From assembly GCF_003260095.1 (NCBI RefSeq), contig NZ_PTPX01000017.1, positions 1 through 64,000 on the forward strand: 64,000 bases of DNA. Direction: 5' to 3'. The notes beneath the pieces were generated by a model. That model had not been told where the DNA came from and searched no databases. It saw nothing but the letters and a program-made list of their open reading frames with translations. Position 1 is the first letter of the stretch, and each line of letters begins with the position of its first letter. Positions 36,378 through 45,818 of the stretch are shown here, in pieces. This DNA is from Glaesserella australis. Lineage in GTDB: Bacteria; Pseudomonadota; Gammaproteobacteria; Enterobacterales; Pasteurellaceae. Position numbers and translations under genes: made by a program.

Positions 36378-37754
36378 TTAGAATTTGTAGTTAAGATTTA
36401 AGCCATAAAGGTTTGCGCTTGATTTAACTTTAAATTGACCTGTCGTTCCTTCTCTGAATTCATTTTTACTTCCACGTAAGTGTGAGTAGCCTACATCAGT
36501 AGAAAGATTAGGTGTAAAGCGATAGGTTGCACCTAAAGAATACCATGTACGATCTGTATCAGGAATTGAGATCGAAGGATGGTTCACACTTGCACTTTCA
36601 TCATAAGCAATACCAGTACGTAGTGTTAATTTATCGTTTACATCGTAAGAGAATCCAAGCGCGATACGAGAAGTATCATTATAACCTTCTTCTTTACTGA
36701 ATAATTTATTTCCTTTTTCACCATAAGCATCTAAGCTTTTGAAACGACGCCATTCAGTACGTTTATAGCTATATTGCATTGCTAATTTATTGGTTAATTT
36801 ATGATAACCTGTGATTTCCCAATATGCTGGTAAGTGAAGGTTTAAGCGTCCTGGTACGCTAGTTCCGCCTGTGGCTTCAGTAATTGGTAAAGTTACTCCT
36901 ACCGTTGAAAGCTGTGATAGTAGGGCGTTATAAGCCGTTGGGAAATCATTTGAATATTTTCCTTTAAATTTCACATTGACAGGTGAGTGGTAAGAAATAC
37001 CTAAACGGTTGTTTTCGTTGATTTCATAAACTAAACCTGCGTTCCAACCTAAGCTCCAAGCATCACCCTTGATTTTTGAGACAGATGTTTCTGCTGGCAT
37101 CGCTGCAATTTGATTTGCAACATTTGTTAATGTTGCTGAAACAACAGGGTTAGTTGATTGTGCTGCTCTTGCTTTTAGTAAACGAGATACATCACTACCT
37201 GTGCTACCTAAGTGGCGGCTCACTTGTGCATCAGAATAGATGACATTTAAACCAGCACCAATGCTAAAACCATAGCCTAAGTTATATGCTCCGCTGAAAT
37301 TAAAGTTTAGGGCGGTTAATTCTGTGTTACCACCATAAACACCTGCGGCAAAGTTTGAATCATATTCTGATTTCAATCCGTAGTTTACATTCATTCCACC
37401 ACCAACAGAAAAACGATCTGTGATCGGGGATACAATATATAAATTAGGGACTAGTGCTGTAGGGATTACATTTTTATGTGACGCATTGTTTTTGGTTGAA
37501 CCAATAGTACCAGTGACATCAACATCTGCATTTACGATTATGCCACCAGCTGAGATTTCAGTATTTTTAAATTTTGTCATTAATGCAGGGTTGGTTGCTA
37601 CTACTGATGCATTATCCGCAACAGCAGCATTACCTGCATATGCCATACCTAAACCAGAAGTTGAAACTTCAGCTAATTGGAACGCTGCAGCAGAAGCACC
37701 TGCGGCACTAACAGTAAAAAGTGATGCAATCACAGTTTTAGTAAATTTAGTCAT
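36378..37754 (-). CDS. fadL: FadL/OmpP1 outer-membrane long-chain fatty acid transporter
   Basis: This 458-residue protein forms a 14-stranded outer-membrane barrel importing long-chain fatty acids. A signal peptide (about 1-23) is followed by the FadL N-terminal hatch (AAFQLAEVSTSGLGMAYAGNAAVADNASVVATNPA), alternating hydrophobic strands, and an aromatic C-terminal end (NLNYKF) recognised by the BAM complex. The Haemophilus homologue is OmpP1. A FadR-like site lies 102 bases upstream. It is a single gene. Confidence 0.95.
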   Translation of the reverse strand: MTKFTKTVIASLFTVSAAGASAAAFQLAEVSTSGLGMAYAGNAAVADNASVVATNPALMTKFKNTEISAGGIIVNADVDVTGTIGSTKNNASHKNVIPTALVPNLYIVSPITDRFSVGGGMNVNYGLKSEYDSNFAAGVYGGNTELTALNFNFSGAYNLGYGFSIGAGLNVIYSDAQVSRHLGSTGSDVSRLLKARAAQSTNPVVSATLTNVANQIAAMPAETSVSKIKGDAWSLGWNAGLVYEINENNRLGISYHSPVNVKFKGKYSNDFPTAYNALLSQLSTVGVTLPITEATGGTSVPGRLNLHLPAYWEITGYHKLTNKLAMQYSYKRTEWRRFKSLDAYGEKGNKLFSKEEGYNDTSRIALGFSYDVNDKLTLRTGIAYDESASVNHPSISIPDTDRTWYSLGATYRFTPNLSTDVGYSHLRGSKNEFREGTTGQFKVKSSANLYGLNLNYKF

Positions 37755-37855
37755 TCGGTAATCCTTTAAAGAATTGTTGTTATAGTTAAAATAAAAAAAC
37801 AGGCGGATTCTACGGAGCTAATAAACTTCAAGCAATGAAAATTCTTTGGAAAATG

Positions 37856-37872
37856 AACAGTTCCGACCAGTT
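37856..37872. promoter_or_regulatory. FadR-like operator of fadL
   Basis: Read on the minus strand, AACTGGTCGGAACTGTT closely resembles the 17-bp FadR operator (core CTGGTC-N-GA...). It lies 102 bases upstream of fadL, a known FadR-repressed gene in E. coli. Acyl-CoA would release repression. Confidence 0.6.
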
Positions 37873-37972
37873 AAAAGGGAACTTTTTTCACATTTTAATC
37901 AATAAATTGAACTTAAAAGCCAAGGGGAGTACAATGCTCCTGGTTTAATTTTTCAATGAATTCGAGGTTAAT

Positions 37973-38254
37973 ATGACAGATAAAGTAAATGAAACAGAAA
38001 CTTGCTGTAGTGTTGATGTAGGAAATATCATCGATAATAGTGATTGCGTTGCTGAAATTTCTCAGGTTTATAAAACAGAATCTGAAGCTCAAGATGCATT
38101 AGATTATTTTGTAAGTAAAGCAAATGCAGCAGCTTCTGAGCCTTGCCAAATTACAAGTGAAATTAAATCTGTAGAAAGTGGTTATCAGCTTGATGCTAAG
38201 TTTGCTTTTAGCTATCAAGTGGAAACAATGATTTTCCAATTATCAATACGTTAA
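37973..38254 (+). CDS. YfcZ/YiiS (DUF406) family protein
   Basis: This 93-residue protein matches the DUF406 family (CCSVDVGNIIDNSDC near the N-terminus, then AQDALDYFVSKANAAASEPCQITSEI). Function is unknown. In E. coli the relative yfcZ is next to fadL, divergently oriented, and the same neighbourhood is kept here, which hints at a shared link with fatty acid uptake. GAGGTTAAT precedes the ATG. Confidence 0.9.
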   Translation: MTDKVNETETCCSVDVGNIIDNSDCVAEISQVYKTESEAQDALDYFVSKANAAASEPCQITSEIKSVESGYQLDAKFAFSYQVETMIFQLSIR

Positions 38255-38330
38255 ATAAGGTTAATTGAATAGCTTTTAACAATCAAAGCTATTCAATCTA
38301 TACATAAAACCTTTCAAAATAACCCTATTA

Positions 38331-38363
38331 AAAACTTGACTAAAAAAGTAGGGTATATAGAAT
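38331..38363 (+). promoter_or_regulatory. iscR promoter with IscR type 1 site
   Basis: TTGACT (38336-38341), a 16-base spacer and TAGAAT (38358-38363) form the promoter. The region AAAACTTGACT, then AAGTAGGGTATA (38331-38357), matches the type 1 IscR site (TTGACTA-N4-AGT-x(2)-GGTAT). [2Fe-2S]-IscR would repress the operon. Confidence 0.8.
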
Positions 38364-38408
38364 TCTCACTATTAATAATATGTTATTAATTCGTAATAAG
38401 GCTCAAGC

Positions 38409-38855
38409 ATGAAACTAACTTCACGAGGACGTTATGCAGTAACGGCAATTCTTGATATTGCGTTACATGGCAAAGATATGCCAGTCAGTCTTGCCGATAT
38501 TTCTGATCGCCAAGCTATTTCTCTTTCTTATTTAGAACAGCTTTTTGCGCAACTTCGCCGTGAAGGCATTGTTCATAGCATTCGTGGTCCTGGTGGAGGA
38601 TATCAGCTTGGGAAATCTGCGGAAGATATCAACGTGGGGATGATTATTGCAGCTGTTAATGAAAGCGTGGATGTTTCTAAATGTAAAGGAAGTGGTAATT
38701 GTAGCAATAACAGTCGCTGTTTGACTCATTCATTGTGGGAACGCTTAGAAAGCCAAATTGAGCAATATTTGCATACGATAACACTAGCTGAATTAATTGA
38801 AGAAAATCGCGATCACGATTGTGAGACTTCTCACTGCCACGATCATCACCATTAA
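38409..38855 (+). CDS. iscR: Iron-sulfur cluster regulator IscR
   Basis: IscR is a Rrf2-family repressor of the isc operon that binds a [2Fe-2S] cluster. The 148-residue protein has the N-terminal winged helix ([20 protein letters not shown]) and the three cluster cysteines at residues 92, 98 and 104, at the same spacing as E. coli. The C-terminus is a His/Cys-rich tail ([11 protein letters not shown]). It heads the isc operon, with its own site in the promoter. Confidence 0.97.
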   Translation: MKLTSRGRYAVTAILDIALHGKDMPVSLADISDRQAISLSYLEQLFAQLRREGIVHSIRGPGGGYQLGKSAEDINVGMIIAAVNESVDVSKCKGSGNCSNNSRCLTHSLWERLESQIEQYLHTITLAELIEENRDHDCETSHCHDHHH

Positions 38856-38885
38856 TCTTATAAAATCTCTTAGTTAGGAGTAACA

Positions 38886-40106
38886 ATGAAATTACCAATT
38901 TATTTGGATTATGCTGCAACAACGCCAGTCGATGAGCGTGTTGTGAAAAAAATGATGGAATATATGACAAAGGACGGTGTGTTCGGTAACCCTGCATCTC
39001 GTTCTCACAAATTTGGTTGGGAAGCGGAAGAAGCGGTGGATGTCGCTCGTAACCAAATCGCTGATTTGATTGGTGCGGATTCCCGTGAAATCGTGTTTAC
39101 ATCAGGTGCAACAGAGTCTGACAACCTTGCAATTAAAGGGGCAGCACACTTCTATCAAACCAAAGGTAAACATATTATTACCGTGAAAACAGAACACAAA
39201 GCGGTGTTAGATACTTGCCGTCAATTAGAGCGTGAAGGTTTTGAAGTCACTTATTTAGAGCCAGAAACCACAGGTTTAGTAGATATTGCTAAGTTAGAAG
39301 CGGCAATTCGTCCAGATACGATTTTAGTGTCAGTTATGCACGTAAATAACGAAATCGGCGTTATTCAGCCAATTGAAGAGATTGGTAAAATCTGCCGTGC
39401 GAAAAAAATCATTTTCCACGTGGACGCAACACAATCAGTCGGTAAAATCCCTGTTGATGTACAAGCTTTAAATGTGGATTTAATGTCGTTCTCAAGCCAC
39501 AAATTATACGGACCAAAAGGTATCGGCGGTTTATACGTTTGCCGTAAACCACGTGTGCGTTTAGAAGCGATTATTCACGGTGGTGGTCACGAGCGTGGTA
39601 TGCGTTCAGGAACGTTACCTGTACATCAAATCGTGGGTATGGGCGAAGCGTATCGTATCGCAAAAGAAGAAATGGCAACTGAAATGCCACGCATTAAAGC
39701 GTTGCGTGATCGTTTATTCAACGGCTTCAAAGATATGGAAGAAGTTTATGTAAACGGCACAATGGAAGAAGGCAAACGTGTGGATAGCAACTTGAACATC
39801 AGCTTCAACTTCGTTGAAGGTGAGTCAATGATGATGTCGCTAAAAGACATTGCGGTGTCTTCAGGTTCAGCTTGTACGTCTGCGAGCTTAGAGCCGTCTT
39901 ATGTACTTCGTGCATTAGGCTTAAACGATGAATTAGCACACAGCTCAATCCGTTTCTCTATCGGTCGTTGGACAACAGAAGAAGAGATCGATCACACGAT
40001 TGAAATCGTGAAAAAAGCAGTAACCAAATTACGTGAACTTTCACCATTATGGGATATGTTCAAAGAAGGTATCGACCTAAACTCGATTGAGTGGTCGCAT
40101 CATTAA
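38886..40106 (+). CDS. iscS: Cysteine desulfurase IscS
   Basis: IscS takes sulfur from cysteine for Fe-S clusters and tRNA thiolation. The 406-residue PLP enzyme has the cofactor lysine in [12 protein letters not shown] and the persulfide cysteine in [21 protein letters not shown]. The E. coli-like C-terminus ([22 protein letters not shown]) contacts IscU. TTAGGAGTAACA precedes the ATG. Confidence 0.98.
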   Translation: MKLPIYLDYAATTPVDERVVKKMMEYMTKDGVFGNPASRSHKFGWEAEEAVDVARNQIADLIGADSREIVFTSGATESDNLAIKGAAHFYQTKGKHIITVKTEHKAVLDTCRQLEREGFEVTYLEPETTGLVDIAKLEAAIRPDTILVSVMHVNNEIGVIQPIEEIGKICRAKKIIFHVDATQSVGKIPVDVQALNVDLMSFSSHKLYGPKGIGGLYVCRKPRVRLEAIIHGGGHERGMRSGTLPVHQIVGMGEAYRIAKEEMATEMPRIKALRDRLFNGFKDMEEVYVNGTMEEGKRVDSNLNISFNFVEGESMMMSLKDIAVSSGSACTSASLEPSYVLRALGLNDELAHSSIRFSIGRWTTEEEIDHTIEIVKKAVTKLRELSPLWDMFKEGIDLNSIEWSHH

Positions 40107-40110
40107 TTAT

Positions 40111-40177
40111 GGCGGACACACTCAGTGTGTCCCTACAAATGCAGACACAAAAGTGTAGGGGCACAATGCTTGTGTCC
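40111..40177. repeat. Inverted pair of GTAGGG-type repeats between iscS and iscU
   Basis: One unit (40111-40136) has GGACACACT/AGTGTGTCC ending in CCCTAC. The other (40155-40177) runs GTAGGGGCACAA to TTGTGTCC in the opposite direction. These hairpins lie inside the isc operon and may affect the IscS to IscU ratio. Confidence 0.8.
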
Positions 40178-40200
40178 TAATAAAAAAGAGGAATTTAAAA

Positions 40201-40584
40201 ATGGCATATAGCGATAAAGTTATCGATCACTACGAAAACCCACGTAACGTTGGTTCATTCGACAAAAAAGCAACAGATGTTGGTACGGGGATGGTTGGTG
40301 CGCCAGCTTGCGGTGACGTAATGCAACTTCAAATTAAAGTAAACGAACAAGGTATCATTGAAGACGCACGTTTCAAAACTTACGGCTGTGGCTCTGCGAT
40401 TGCATCAAGCTCACTGATTACGGAATGGGTGAAAGGCAAATCACTTGATGAAGCTCAAGCAATCAAAAACAGCGATATCGCTGAAGAGCTTGAATTACCG
40501 CCAGTAAAAGTTCACTGCTCAATTCTTGCAGAAGACGCAATCAAAGCAGCAATTGCGGATTACAAAGAGAAAAACGGTAAGTAA
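40201..40584 (+). CDS. iscU: Fe-S cluster scaffold IscU
   Basis: IscU is the scaffold on which [2Fe-2S] clusters are built. The 127-residue protein keeps the three cluster cysteines (Cys37 in GAPACGDV, Cys63 in TYGCGSA, Cys106 in VHCSILAEDA) and the HscA-binding motif LPPVK. GAGGAATTTAAA precedes the ATG. Confidence 0.98.
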   Translation: MAYSDKVIDHYENPRNVGSFDKKATDVGTGMVGAPACGDVMQLQIKVNEQGIIEDARFKTYGCGSAIASSSLITEWVKGKSLDEAQAIKNSDIAEELELPPVKVHCSILAEDAIKAAIADYKEKNGK

Positions 40585-40652
40585 TAGTTCAACAAGCGGT
40601 TAGTTTTTGTAAAAAATTTGCAAAATCTGACCGCTTGCGTTTTAAGAGTATT

Positions 40653-40714
40653 GTAGGGTGGGTCTTGACCCACCATTAATTTATATTTGAGTGACAGCTC
40701 AAGACTCACCCTAC
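40653..40714. repeat. Inverted pair of GTAGGG-type repeats between iscU and iscA
   Basis: GTAGGGTGGGTC/GACCCACC (40653-40674) and the inverted GAGTGACAGCTC...CACCCTAC (40689-40714) lie next to uptake signals at 40592 and 40630. They can form local or long hairpins in the isc mRNA. Confidence 0.78.
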
Positions 40715-40749
40715 AATGTTTTTATAACAAAGATAAACAAGGAGAAAAA

Positions 40750-41073
40750 ATGAGTATCACCCTAACAGAAGCAGCAGCAGATCGTGTTCGTACATTCTTA
40801 GAAAACCGTGGCAAAGGGATCGGATTAAGGCTGGGCGTAAAGACATCGGGCTGTTCGGGGTTGGCTTATGTCCTTGAATTTGTTGATGTTTTAAACGAAG
40901 ATGACCAAGTCTTTGAACAACACGGCGTCAAAATTATTGTCGATGAAAAAAGTTTAGTCTATCTCAGTGGCACGGAATTGGATTTCGTCAAAGAGGGCTT
41001 AAACGAAGGCTTTAAATATAACAACCCAAATGTGAAAAACGAATGTGGTTGTGGCGAAAGTTTCAATGTTTAA
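40750..41073 (+). CDS. iscA: Iron-sulfur assembly protein IscA
   Basis: This A-type carrier for Fe-S clusters has 107 residues and the three conserved cysteines (Cys35 in TSGCSGLAY and Cys99/Cys101 in NECGCGES). The start at 40750 ([12 protein letters not shown]) has AAGGAGAAAAA upstream. A longer in-frame start at 40687 would read through a repeat element and is rejected. Confidence 0.96.
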   Translation: MSITLTEAAADRVRTFLENRGKGIGLRLGVKTSGCSGLAYVLEFVDVLNEDDQVFEQHGVKIIVDEKSLVYLSGTELDFVKEGLNEGFKYNNPNVKNECGCGESFNV

Positions 41074-41092
41074 GAGCGTTTAAGAGGTTTGA

Positions 41093-41614
41093 ATGTTAAA
41101 TCCATTTACGCTATTTGATTTGCCCGTACAGTTTCAGATTGATAGCCAAGCACTGTCTGAACGCTATTTATCCTTGCAAAAATCATTACACCCCGATAAT
41201 TTCGCCGCCAGTTCAGCCACAGAACAACGTTTGGCAATACAAAAATCGGCGGAAATTAATGATGCTTTGCATATTTTAAAAGATCCGATTTTACGAGCTG
41301 AAGCGATCATCGCCATTCACACAGGCGAACAGCAAGATATTGAGCAAAAAAGCAATCGAGATATGGCATTTTTGATGCAACAAATGGAATGGCGAGAAAG
41401 TTTAGAAAGCATCGAAACTGCAAAAAACGAAGAAGATCTCACCGCTTTCACCCAAAAAATCGAACAAGAACAGAAAGCGATTTTGCAACAGCTTGAACAA
41501 ACACTAGATTCTCAGCAATGGAGTGAAGCCTTAGCTATTAATGATAAACTTCGTTTTATAAAAAAATTGCTTATTGAAATTGAACGAGTAGAAGAAGTAT
41601 TGTTTGATTTTTAG
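41093..41614 (+). CDS. hscB: J-protein co-chaperone HscB
   Basis: HscB brings IscU to the HscA chaperone and stimulates its ATPase. The 173-residue protein has an N-terminal J domain with the HPD motif (residues 33-35, SLHPDNFAAS) and a helical C-terminal IscU-binding domain. hscA is usually the next gene, but here it is displaced by two unrelated genes over 1.5 kb. Confidence 0.96.
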   Translation: MLNPFTLFDLPVQFQIDSQALSERYLSLQKSLHPDNFAASSATEQRLAIQKSAEINDALHILKDPILRAEAIIAIHTGEQQDIEQKSNRDMAFLMQQMEWRESLESIETAKNEEDLTAFTQKIEQEQKAILQQLEQTLDSQQWSEALAINDKLRFIKKLLIEIERVEEVLFDF

Positions 41615-41629
41615 TTATTAGGAATAATA

Positions 41630-42427
41630 ATGAATAGACAGAGTATTGTATTAGCTGCAGACCTGCGCTTTTCTGAACAATTAATGACTACAATTAAATC
41701 TATTTGTTTGTATAATAAAAATCTCAATTTTTTTATTTTTAATAGAGAATTCTCTTATGAGTGGTTTCAGTATTTAAATACATTTCTAGAAAAAATAAAT
41801 TGTGAAGTCATTGATGTCAAAATAAATAATGATGCGCTTAGAAGATATCCAACATTGGCTCATATATCATCTGAATCTACCTATTTTAGATATTTTGTGT
41901 CTGAATTTATTAATGATGATAAAGTTCTCTATTTAGATAGTGATTTAGTTGTTAATGGTTCATTGCAAGCATTATTTGATCTAGACTTAGGCGATAATTT
42001 TGTCGCGGCATCTTTAGATGATATTGCTCAAAATATTTATAATACTGTAAATAATTTTAATGCAGGAGTTTTATTAATTAATAATAAATTATGGAAAGAA
42101 TATCAAATTCATCAAAAGGCATTAGAATTAACAGAAAAATGTGTTCATCAGGTTCCTGATGGGGACCAAGGCATATTGAATATATTATTCAATGGAAAAT
42201 GGTTACAACTAAGTCATAATGTAAATTATCTAGTGGGTGGGGAATATATTTATTATAAAAATGGTCTATTACATTTTATACAAAGAAGAGAAAATGAAAT
42301 ACCTTTAGTTTTACATTTTAATACTGCTTATAAACCATGGTTACCAATATATAATTTACCTTTTAGAAATCATTATTGGTTTTATTATAGATTAACGTGG
42401 GAAGAGATAATTTCTCAACACGGATAA
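41630..42427 (+). CDS. Family 8 glycosyltransferase inserted in the isc operon
   Basis: This 265-residue GT8-family protein resembles LgtC-type lipopolysaccharide galactosyl/glucosyltransferases. The DXD metal/nucleotide-sugar motif is VLYLDSDLVV (about residues 100-109). PDGDQGILNILF and LVLHFNTAYKPW are the usual later blocks (substrate DQG, HFN). No signal peptide or membrane helix is present. The gene is clearly more AT-rich than its isc neighbours, including many TTATTA-type runs, which points to acquisition. It lies 15 bases after hscB in the same direction, so it probably rides on the isc transcript. The acceptor sugar is unknown. Confidence 0.85.
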   Translation: MNRQSIVLAADLRFSEQLMTTIKSICLYNKNLNFFIFNREFSYEWFQYLNTFLEKINCEVIDVKINNDALRRYPTLAHISSESTYFRYFVSEFINDDKVLYLDSDLVVNGSLQALFDLDLGDNFVAASLDDIAQNIYNTVNNFNAGVLLINNKLWKEYQIHQKALELTEKCVHQVPDGDQGILNILFNGKWLQLSHNVNYLVGGEYIYYKNGLLHFIQRRENEIPLVLHFNTAYKPWLPIYNLPFRNHYWFYYRLTWEEIISQHG

Positions 42428-42444
42428 AAAATGTAGTGTAGATA

Positions 42445-43080
42445 ATGAAGAACCTTGAAGAACTCAACGACAAAGAAAAATCTGCTTGGGCCATTATGCA
42501 AACGTGGTTTAATGCAGCGAATAATCACTATGAAATTCTGCCACGAGATGTAGAAAGTGCTGGAGCAGAGCTAGTTGGAATACAACTGCCGACCAGTACG
42601 CCATTGGGAGCAGTGATTTATGAAACAGGCGGGATTTTAATTGATCACGGTTGGTTACGCATTTTAGGCTCGGGCAGTGAGAAATTGCCACGGGGCTTAT
42701 TTGAATGGAATTTTGGCAAAACCTTTGAGCAATCGGGCGAACGTCCGTTTCATTTATTAATTGCTGATGATGTCATTGGCGGATATTTTGCCGTAAATGG
42801 CGGTGGATTGGGCGAAAAGGTCGGCTTAGTACATTATTTTCACCCGAAAAAGCAGAAATGGGAAAGCATTGGACTGAACTATTCTCAGTTTATCGGCTGG
42901 GCATTAACTGCTGATATTGCGAGTTTTTATCACGATCTGCGTTGGGCTAATTGGCAAGCGGATATGACTGATTTAAACGGTAATCAAGTGATCAACCCTG
43001 AAACCAAACAAAAACAACCGATAGAACGCCATTATCAAGCGACTTTTGCGCCTGATGATATGGGGTATGTGGTGAATTAA
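42445..43080 (+). CDS. DUF2625 family protein
   Basis: This 211-residue soluble protein matches DUF2625 (LNDKEKSAWAIMQTWF, GILIDHGWLRILGSGSEKLPRGLFEWN, LLIADDVIGGYFAVNGGGLG, LNYSQFIGWALT). Function is unknown; its fold resembles SMI1/KNR4-type immunity-like proteins only loosely, which I cannot confirm. It lies between the GT8 gene and hscA within the isc operon, 17 bases after the GT8 gene. Confidence 0.82.
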   Translation: MKNLEELNDKEKSAWAIMQTWFNAANNHYEILPRDVESAGAELVGIQLPTSTPLGAVIYETGGILIDHGWLRILGSGSEKLPRGLFEWNFGKTFEQSGERPFHLLIADDVIGGYFAVNGGGLGEKVGLVHYFHPKKQKWESIGLNYSQFIGWALTADIASFYHDLRWANWQADMTDLNGNQVINPETKQKQPIERHYQATFAPDDMGYVVN

Positions 43081-43083
43081 TTT

Positions 43084-43109
43084 ACTCTCTCCCGCAAGCG
43101 GGAGAGAGT
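43084..43109. repeat. CTCTCCC-type hairpin repeat
   Basis: ACTCTCTCCCGC, loop AA, GCGGGAGAGAGT is a perfect 12-bp stem between the DUF2625 gene and hscA. It is the same family as the repeat at 21798. Confidence 0.85.
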
Positions 43110-43142
43110 TATTCAAACTTAATAAAATGACGAGATAATAAA

Positions 43143-44999
43143 ATGGCATTACTTCAAATCGCCGAACCGGGTCAATCAGCGGCACCGCATCAACATCGTT
43201 TAGCGGTGGGGATCGATCTCGGGACGACTAATTCTTTAGTAGCAACGGTGCGTAGCGGACAGGCGACGGTGCTACTAGACGAGCAAGAACGGGCGTTAGT
43301 GCCGTCAGTGGTACATTATTCTTCGCAAAGCAAAACCGTTGGGGTTGAAGCCTTTGCTCAAGCGGCAGCGGATCCGCAACATACGGTGATTTCGGTGAAG
43401 CGTTTGATTGGGCGTTCGTTGGCGGACGTGGCACAGCGTTACCCTAATTTACCTTATCAATTTGCCGCCAGCGATAACGGCTTGCCGTTGATCCAAACGC
43501 CACAAGGTAACAAAAGCCCGATTGAAGTGTCGGCGGATATTTTAAGCCACTTAAATCAGTTTGCAGAAAAGCGTTTAGCTGGCGAGTTGGCAGGCGTGGT
43601 GATTACCGTGCCAGCTTATTTTGATGATGCTCAACGCCAAAGTACCAAAGATGCGGCACGTTTGGCGGGGCTAAATGTGTTGCGTTTGTTGAATGAACCA
43701 ACGGCGGCGGCTATCGCTTACGGCTTAGACAGCGGACAAGAAGGCGTGATTGCCGTGTATGATTTGGGCGGTGGCACCTTTGATATTTCGATTTTACGCT
43801 TAAGTCGTGGGGTGTTTGAAGTGCTTGCCACAGGCGGTGATACGGCGTTAGGCGGCGATGATTTCGATCATCTACTTGCTAATTGGATCGCTGAACAAGC
43901 AGGCGTTCAACCTGAAACCGCAAGCCAACAGCGTGAGTTGCTTACACTTGCCACTCAAGTGAAAATCGGCTTATCGCAAGCGGATAGTTTTGCGGTGAAA
44001 TTTGCAAATTGGCAAGGCGAAATTAGCTGTTTGCAATTTAATGAGTTAATCCAACCGCTTGTCAAACGCTCTTTGATGACCTGTCGCCGTGCCTTAAAAG
44101 ACGCAGGCGTGGACGCTCAAGAAGTGCGTGAAGTGGTGATGGTCGGCGGCTCAACCCGTGTACCGTTTGTGCGTGAGCAAGTGGGCGAGTTCTTTGGCAA
44201 AACGCCTTTAACGTCCATTGACCCTGATAAAGTTGTGGCATTAGGCGCCGCCATTCAAGCGGATATTTTGGTCGGCAATAAACCTGATGCGGAAATGTTG
44301 TTGATTGATGTCGTGCCGCTGTCGTTAGGCATTGAAACAATGGGCGGTTTAGTGGAAAAAATCATTCCACGCAACACCACCATTCCTGTGGCAAAAGCCC
44401 AAGAGTTCACGACTTTTAAAGATGGGCAGACGGCAATGACCGTTCACGTTGTACAAGGCGAACGGGAATTGGTGGACGACTGTCGTTCACTCGGGCGTTT
44501 TACCTTGCGTGGCATTCCGCCGATGGTCGCTGGAGCGGCACATATTCGAGTGACTTATCAAGTTGATGCGGACGGTTTGCTCAGCGTAACGGCAATGGAA
44601 AAATCGACCAAAGTGCAAGCGTCCATTCAAATCAAGCCGTCTTATGGCTTAACGGACGAAGAAGTCACCGAGATGATTAAATCATCAATGACCAACGCCA
44701 AACAAGATATGGAAGCCCGTCAGCTTGCCGAACAGCGTGTTGAAGCAGATCGGGTGATCGACAGTGTGATTATTGCCTTACAAGAAGATGGGGCGGAATT
44801 GTTGTCTGTTGATGAATTTAAAGCTATTGAAGCCGAGTTGCAGAAGTTGATTTCGGCTAAACAAGGCACAGATCGCCAAGCTATTCAGCAAGGTGTTAAA
44901 GATCTCGACATCGCCACCCAAGCCTTTGCGGCAAGACGAATGAATTTATCCATTCAAAAAGCATTGGCAGGTAAGGCGGTGGATGATGTGATGGGATAA
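43143..44999 (+). CDS. hscA: Hsp70-class chaperone HscA
   Basis: HscA is the specialised Hsp70 that releases Fe-S clusters from IscU. The 618-residue protein has an N-terminal ATPase domain ([43 protein letters not shown]). Its substrate-binding domain (about residues 390-510) recognises the IscU LPPVK motif. The length and the N-terminal extension before the ATPase fit HscA rather than DnaK. AATGACGAGATAATAAA precedes the ATG. GC content here is higher than in the GT8 gene. Confidence 0.97.
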   Translation: MALLQIAEPGQSAAPHQHRLAVGIDLGTTNSLVATVRSGQATVLLDEQERALVPSVVHYSSQSKTVGVEAFAQAAADPQHTVISVKRLIGRSLADVAQRYPNLPYQFAASDNGLPLIQTPQGNKSPIEVSADILSHLNQFAEKRLAGELAGVVITVPAYFDDAQRQSTKDAARLAGLNVLRLLNEPTAAAIAYGLDSGQEGVIAVYDLGGGTFDISILRLSRGVFEVLATGGDTALGGDDFDHLLANWIAEQAGVQPETASQQRELLTLATQVKIGLSQADSFAVKFANWQGEISCLQFNELIQPLVKRSLMTCRRALKDAGVDAQEVREVVMVGGSTRVPFVREQVGEFFGKTPLTSIDPDKVVALGAAIQADILVGNKPDAEMLLIDVVPLSLGIETMGGLVEKIIPRNTTIPVAKAQEFTTFKDGQTAMTVHVVQGERELVDDCRSLGRFTLRGIPPMVAGAAHIRVTYQVDADGLLSVTAMEKSTKVQASIQIKPSYGLTDEEVTEMIKSSMTNAKQDMEARQLAEQRVEADRVIDSVIIALQEDGAELLSVDEFKAIEAELQKLISAKQGTDRQAIQQGVKDLDIATQAFAARRMNLSIQKALAGKAVDDVMG

Positions 45000-45024
45000 A
45001 AAAACGCCTGATTTTATGGTCGGG

Positions 45025-45122
45025 TTCCCCCCTTTTTCAAAGGGGGGAAATGCTTTTACCGATATTATTCCAAAACCATTAACACATATAATTTTTTTAT
45101 GGTGGGTCAAGACCCACCCTAC
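45025..45122. repeat. Two palindromic repeats between hscA and fdx
   Basis: TTCCCCCCTTT, loop TTC, AAAGGGGGGAA (45025-45049) is one hairpin. GGTGGGTC AA GACCCACC followed by CTAC (45101-45122) is a GTAGGG-type unit in reverse orientation, with the same stem as the unit at 40653. Confidence 0.8.
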
Positions 45123-45151
45123 AAGTTAAATCGAAGATATTAGAGGACATT

Positions 45152-45493
45152 ATGCCAAAAATTGTTTTTCTTCCACACGAAGAATTTTGCCCAGAGGGTA
45201 TGGTTGTTGAAGCACAGCCGGGTGAAAATTTGCTAGAAGTTGCACATAACGCAGGGGTGGAAATTCACCACGCTTGCGACTGCTCTTGTGCTTGTACTAC
45301 CTGTCACGTTGTGATCCGTGAAGGTTTTGATAGCTTAAACGAAACATCAGATCAAGAAGAAGATATGTTAGACAAAGCGTGGGGCTTAGAAATGGACAGC
45401 CGTTTGTCTTGTCAATGTATTGTTGGTGAAGAAGATCTCGTTGTTGAAATTCCAAAATATAACTTAAACCACGCAAACGAGGCGGCACACTAA
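45152..45493 (+). CDS. fdx: [2Fe-2S] ferredoxin of the isc system
   Basis: This 113-residue adrenodoxin-type ferredoxin supplies electrons for Fe-S assembly. The cluster cysteines are visible in [12 protein letters not shown] (C-x5-C-x2-C arrangement) and a later LSCQC. AGAGGACATT precedes the ATG. The stop overlaps the iscX start (TAATG). Confidence 0.96.
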   Translation: MPKIVFLPHEEFCPEGMVVEAQPGENLLEVAHNAGVEIHHACDCSCACTTCHVVIREGFDSLNETSDQEEDMLDKAWGLEMDSRLSCQCIVGEEDLVVEIPKYNLNHANEAAH

Positions 45494-45687
45494 TGAAATG
45501 GACAGATGTAAGAATGATCGCAGAAAATCTGTATGATATGAACCCAGATTTAGATCCAACCACTGTGCGTTTTACCGATATGCACAAATGGATCTGCGAA
45601 ATGGAAGATTTTGATGATGATCCCCAAGCGTCAAATGAGCATATTTTAGAAGCGATCTTGACGATTTGGTTAGAAGAATACGAATAA
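45493..45687 (+). CDS. iscX: Fe-S assembly protein IscX
   Basis: This 64-residue acidic protein binds IscS and iron and tunes cluster assembly. It matches the family throughout ([55 protein letters not shown]). It is translationally coupled to fdx and closes the isc operon before a strong terminator. Confidence 0.97.
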   Translation: MKWTDVRMIAENLYDMNPDLDPTTVRFTDMHKWICEMEDFDDDPQASNEHILEAILTIWLEEYE

Positions 45688-45692
45688 TTGAG

Positions 45693-45724
45693 AAGGCTAA
45701 AGTAACGTACTTTAGCCTTTTTTG
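45693..45724 (+). terminator. Terminator of the isc operon
   Basis: AAGGCTAAAGTA (45693-45704), loop ACG, TACTTTAGCCTT (45708-45719) and a T-run form a strong terminator. Its T-run merges with the CRP site of cpdB. Confidence 0.92.
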
Positions 45725-45738
45725 TGATATCAATCACA
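45723..45738 (+). promoter_or_regulatory. CRP site upstream of cpdB
   Basis: TGTGATATCAATCACA is a perfect CRP core (TGTGA-N6-TCACA). A TATAAT at 45779-45784 with no good -35 element puts the site near -60, the class I activator position. cAMP-CRP activation of cpdB is therefore likely. Confidence 0.8.
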
Positions 45739-45818
45739 TTTTTATTAAAAAAATCAATATATTAGCGTAAATTTTTCCTATAATACCGCCCCTTTTTAAA
45801 TTTATAAGGATACTTGTT

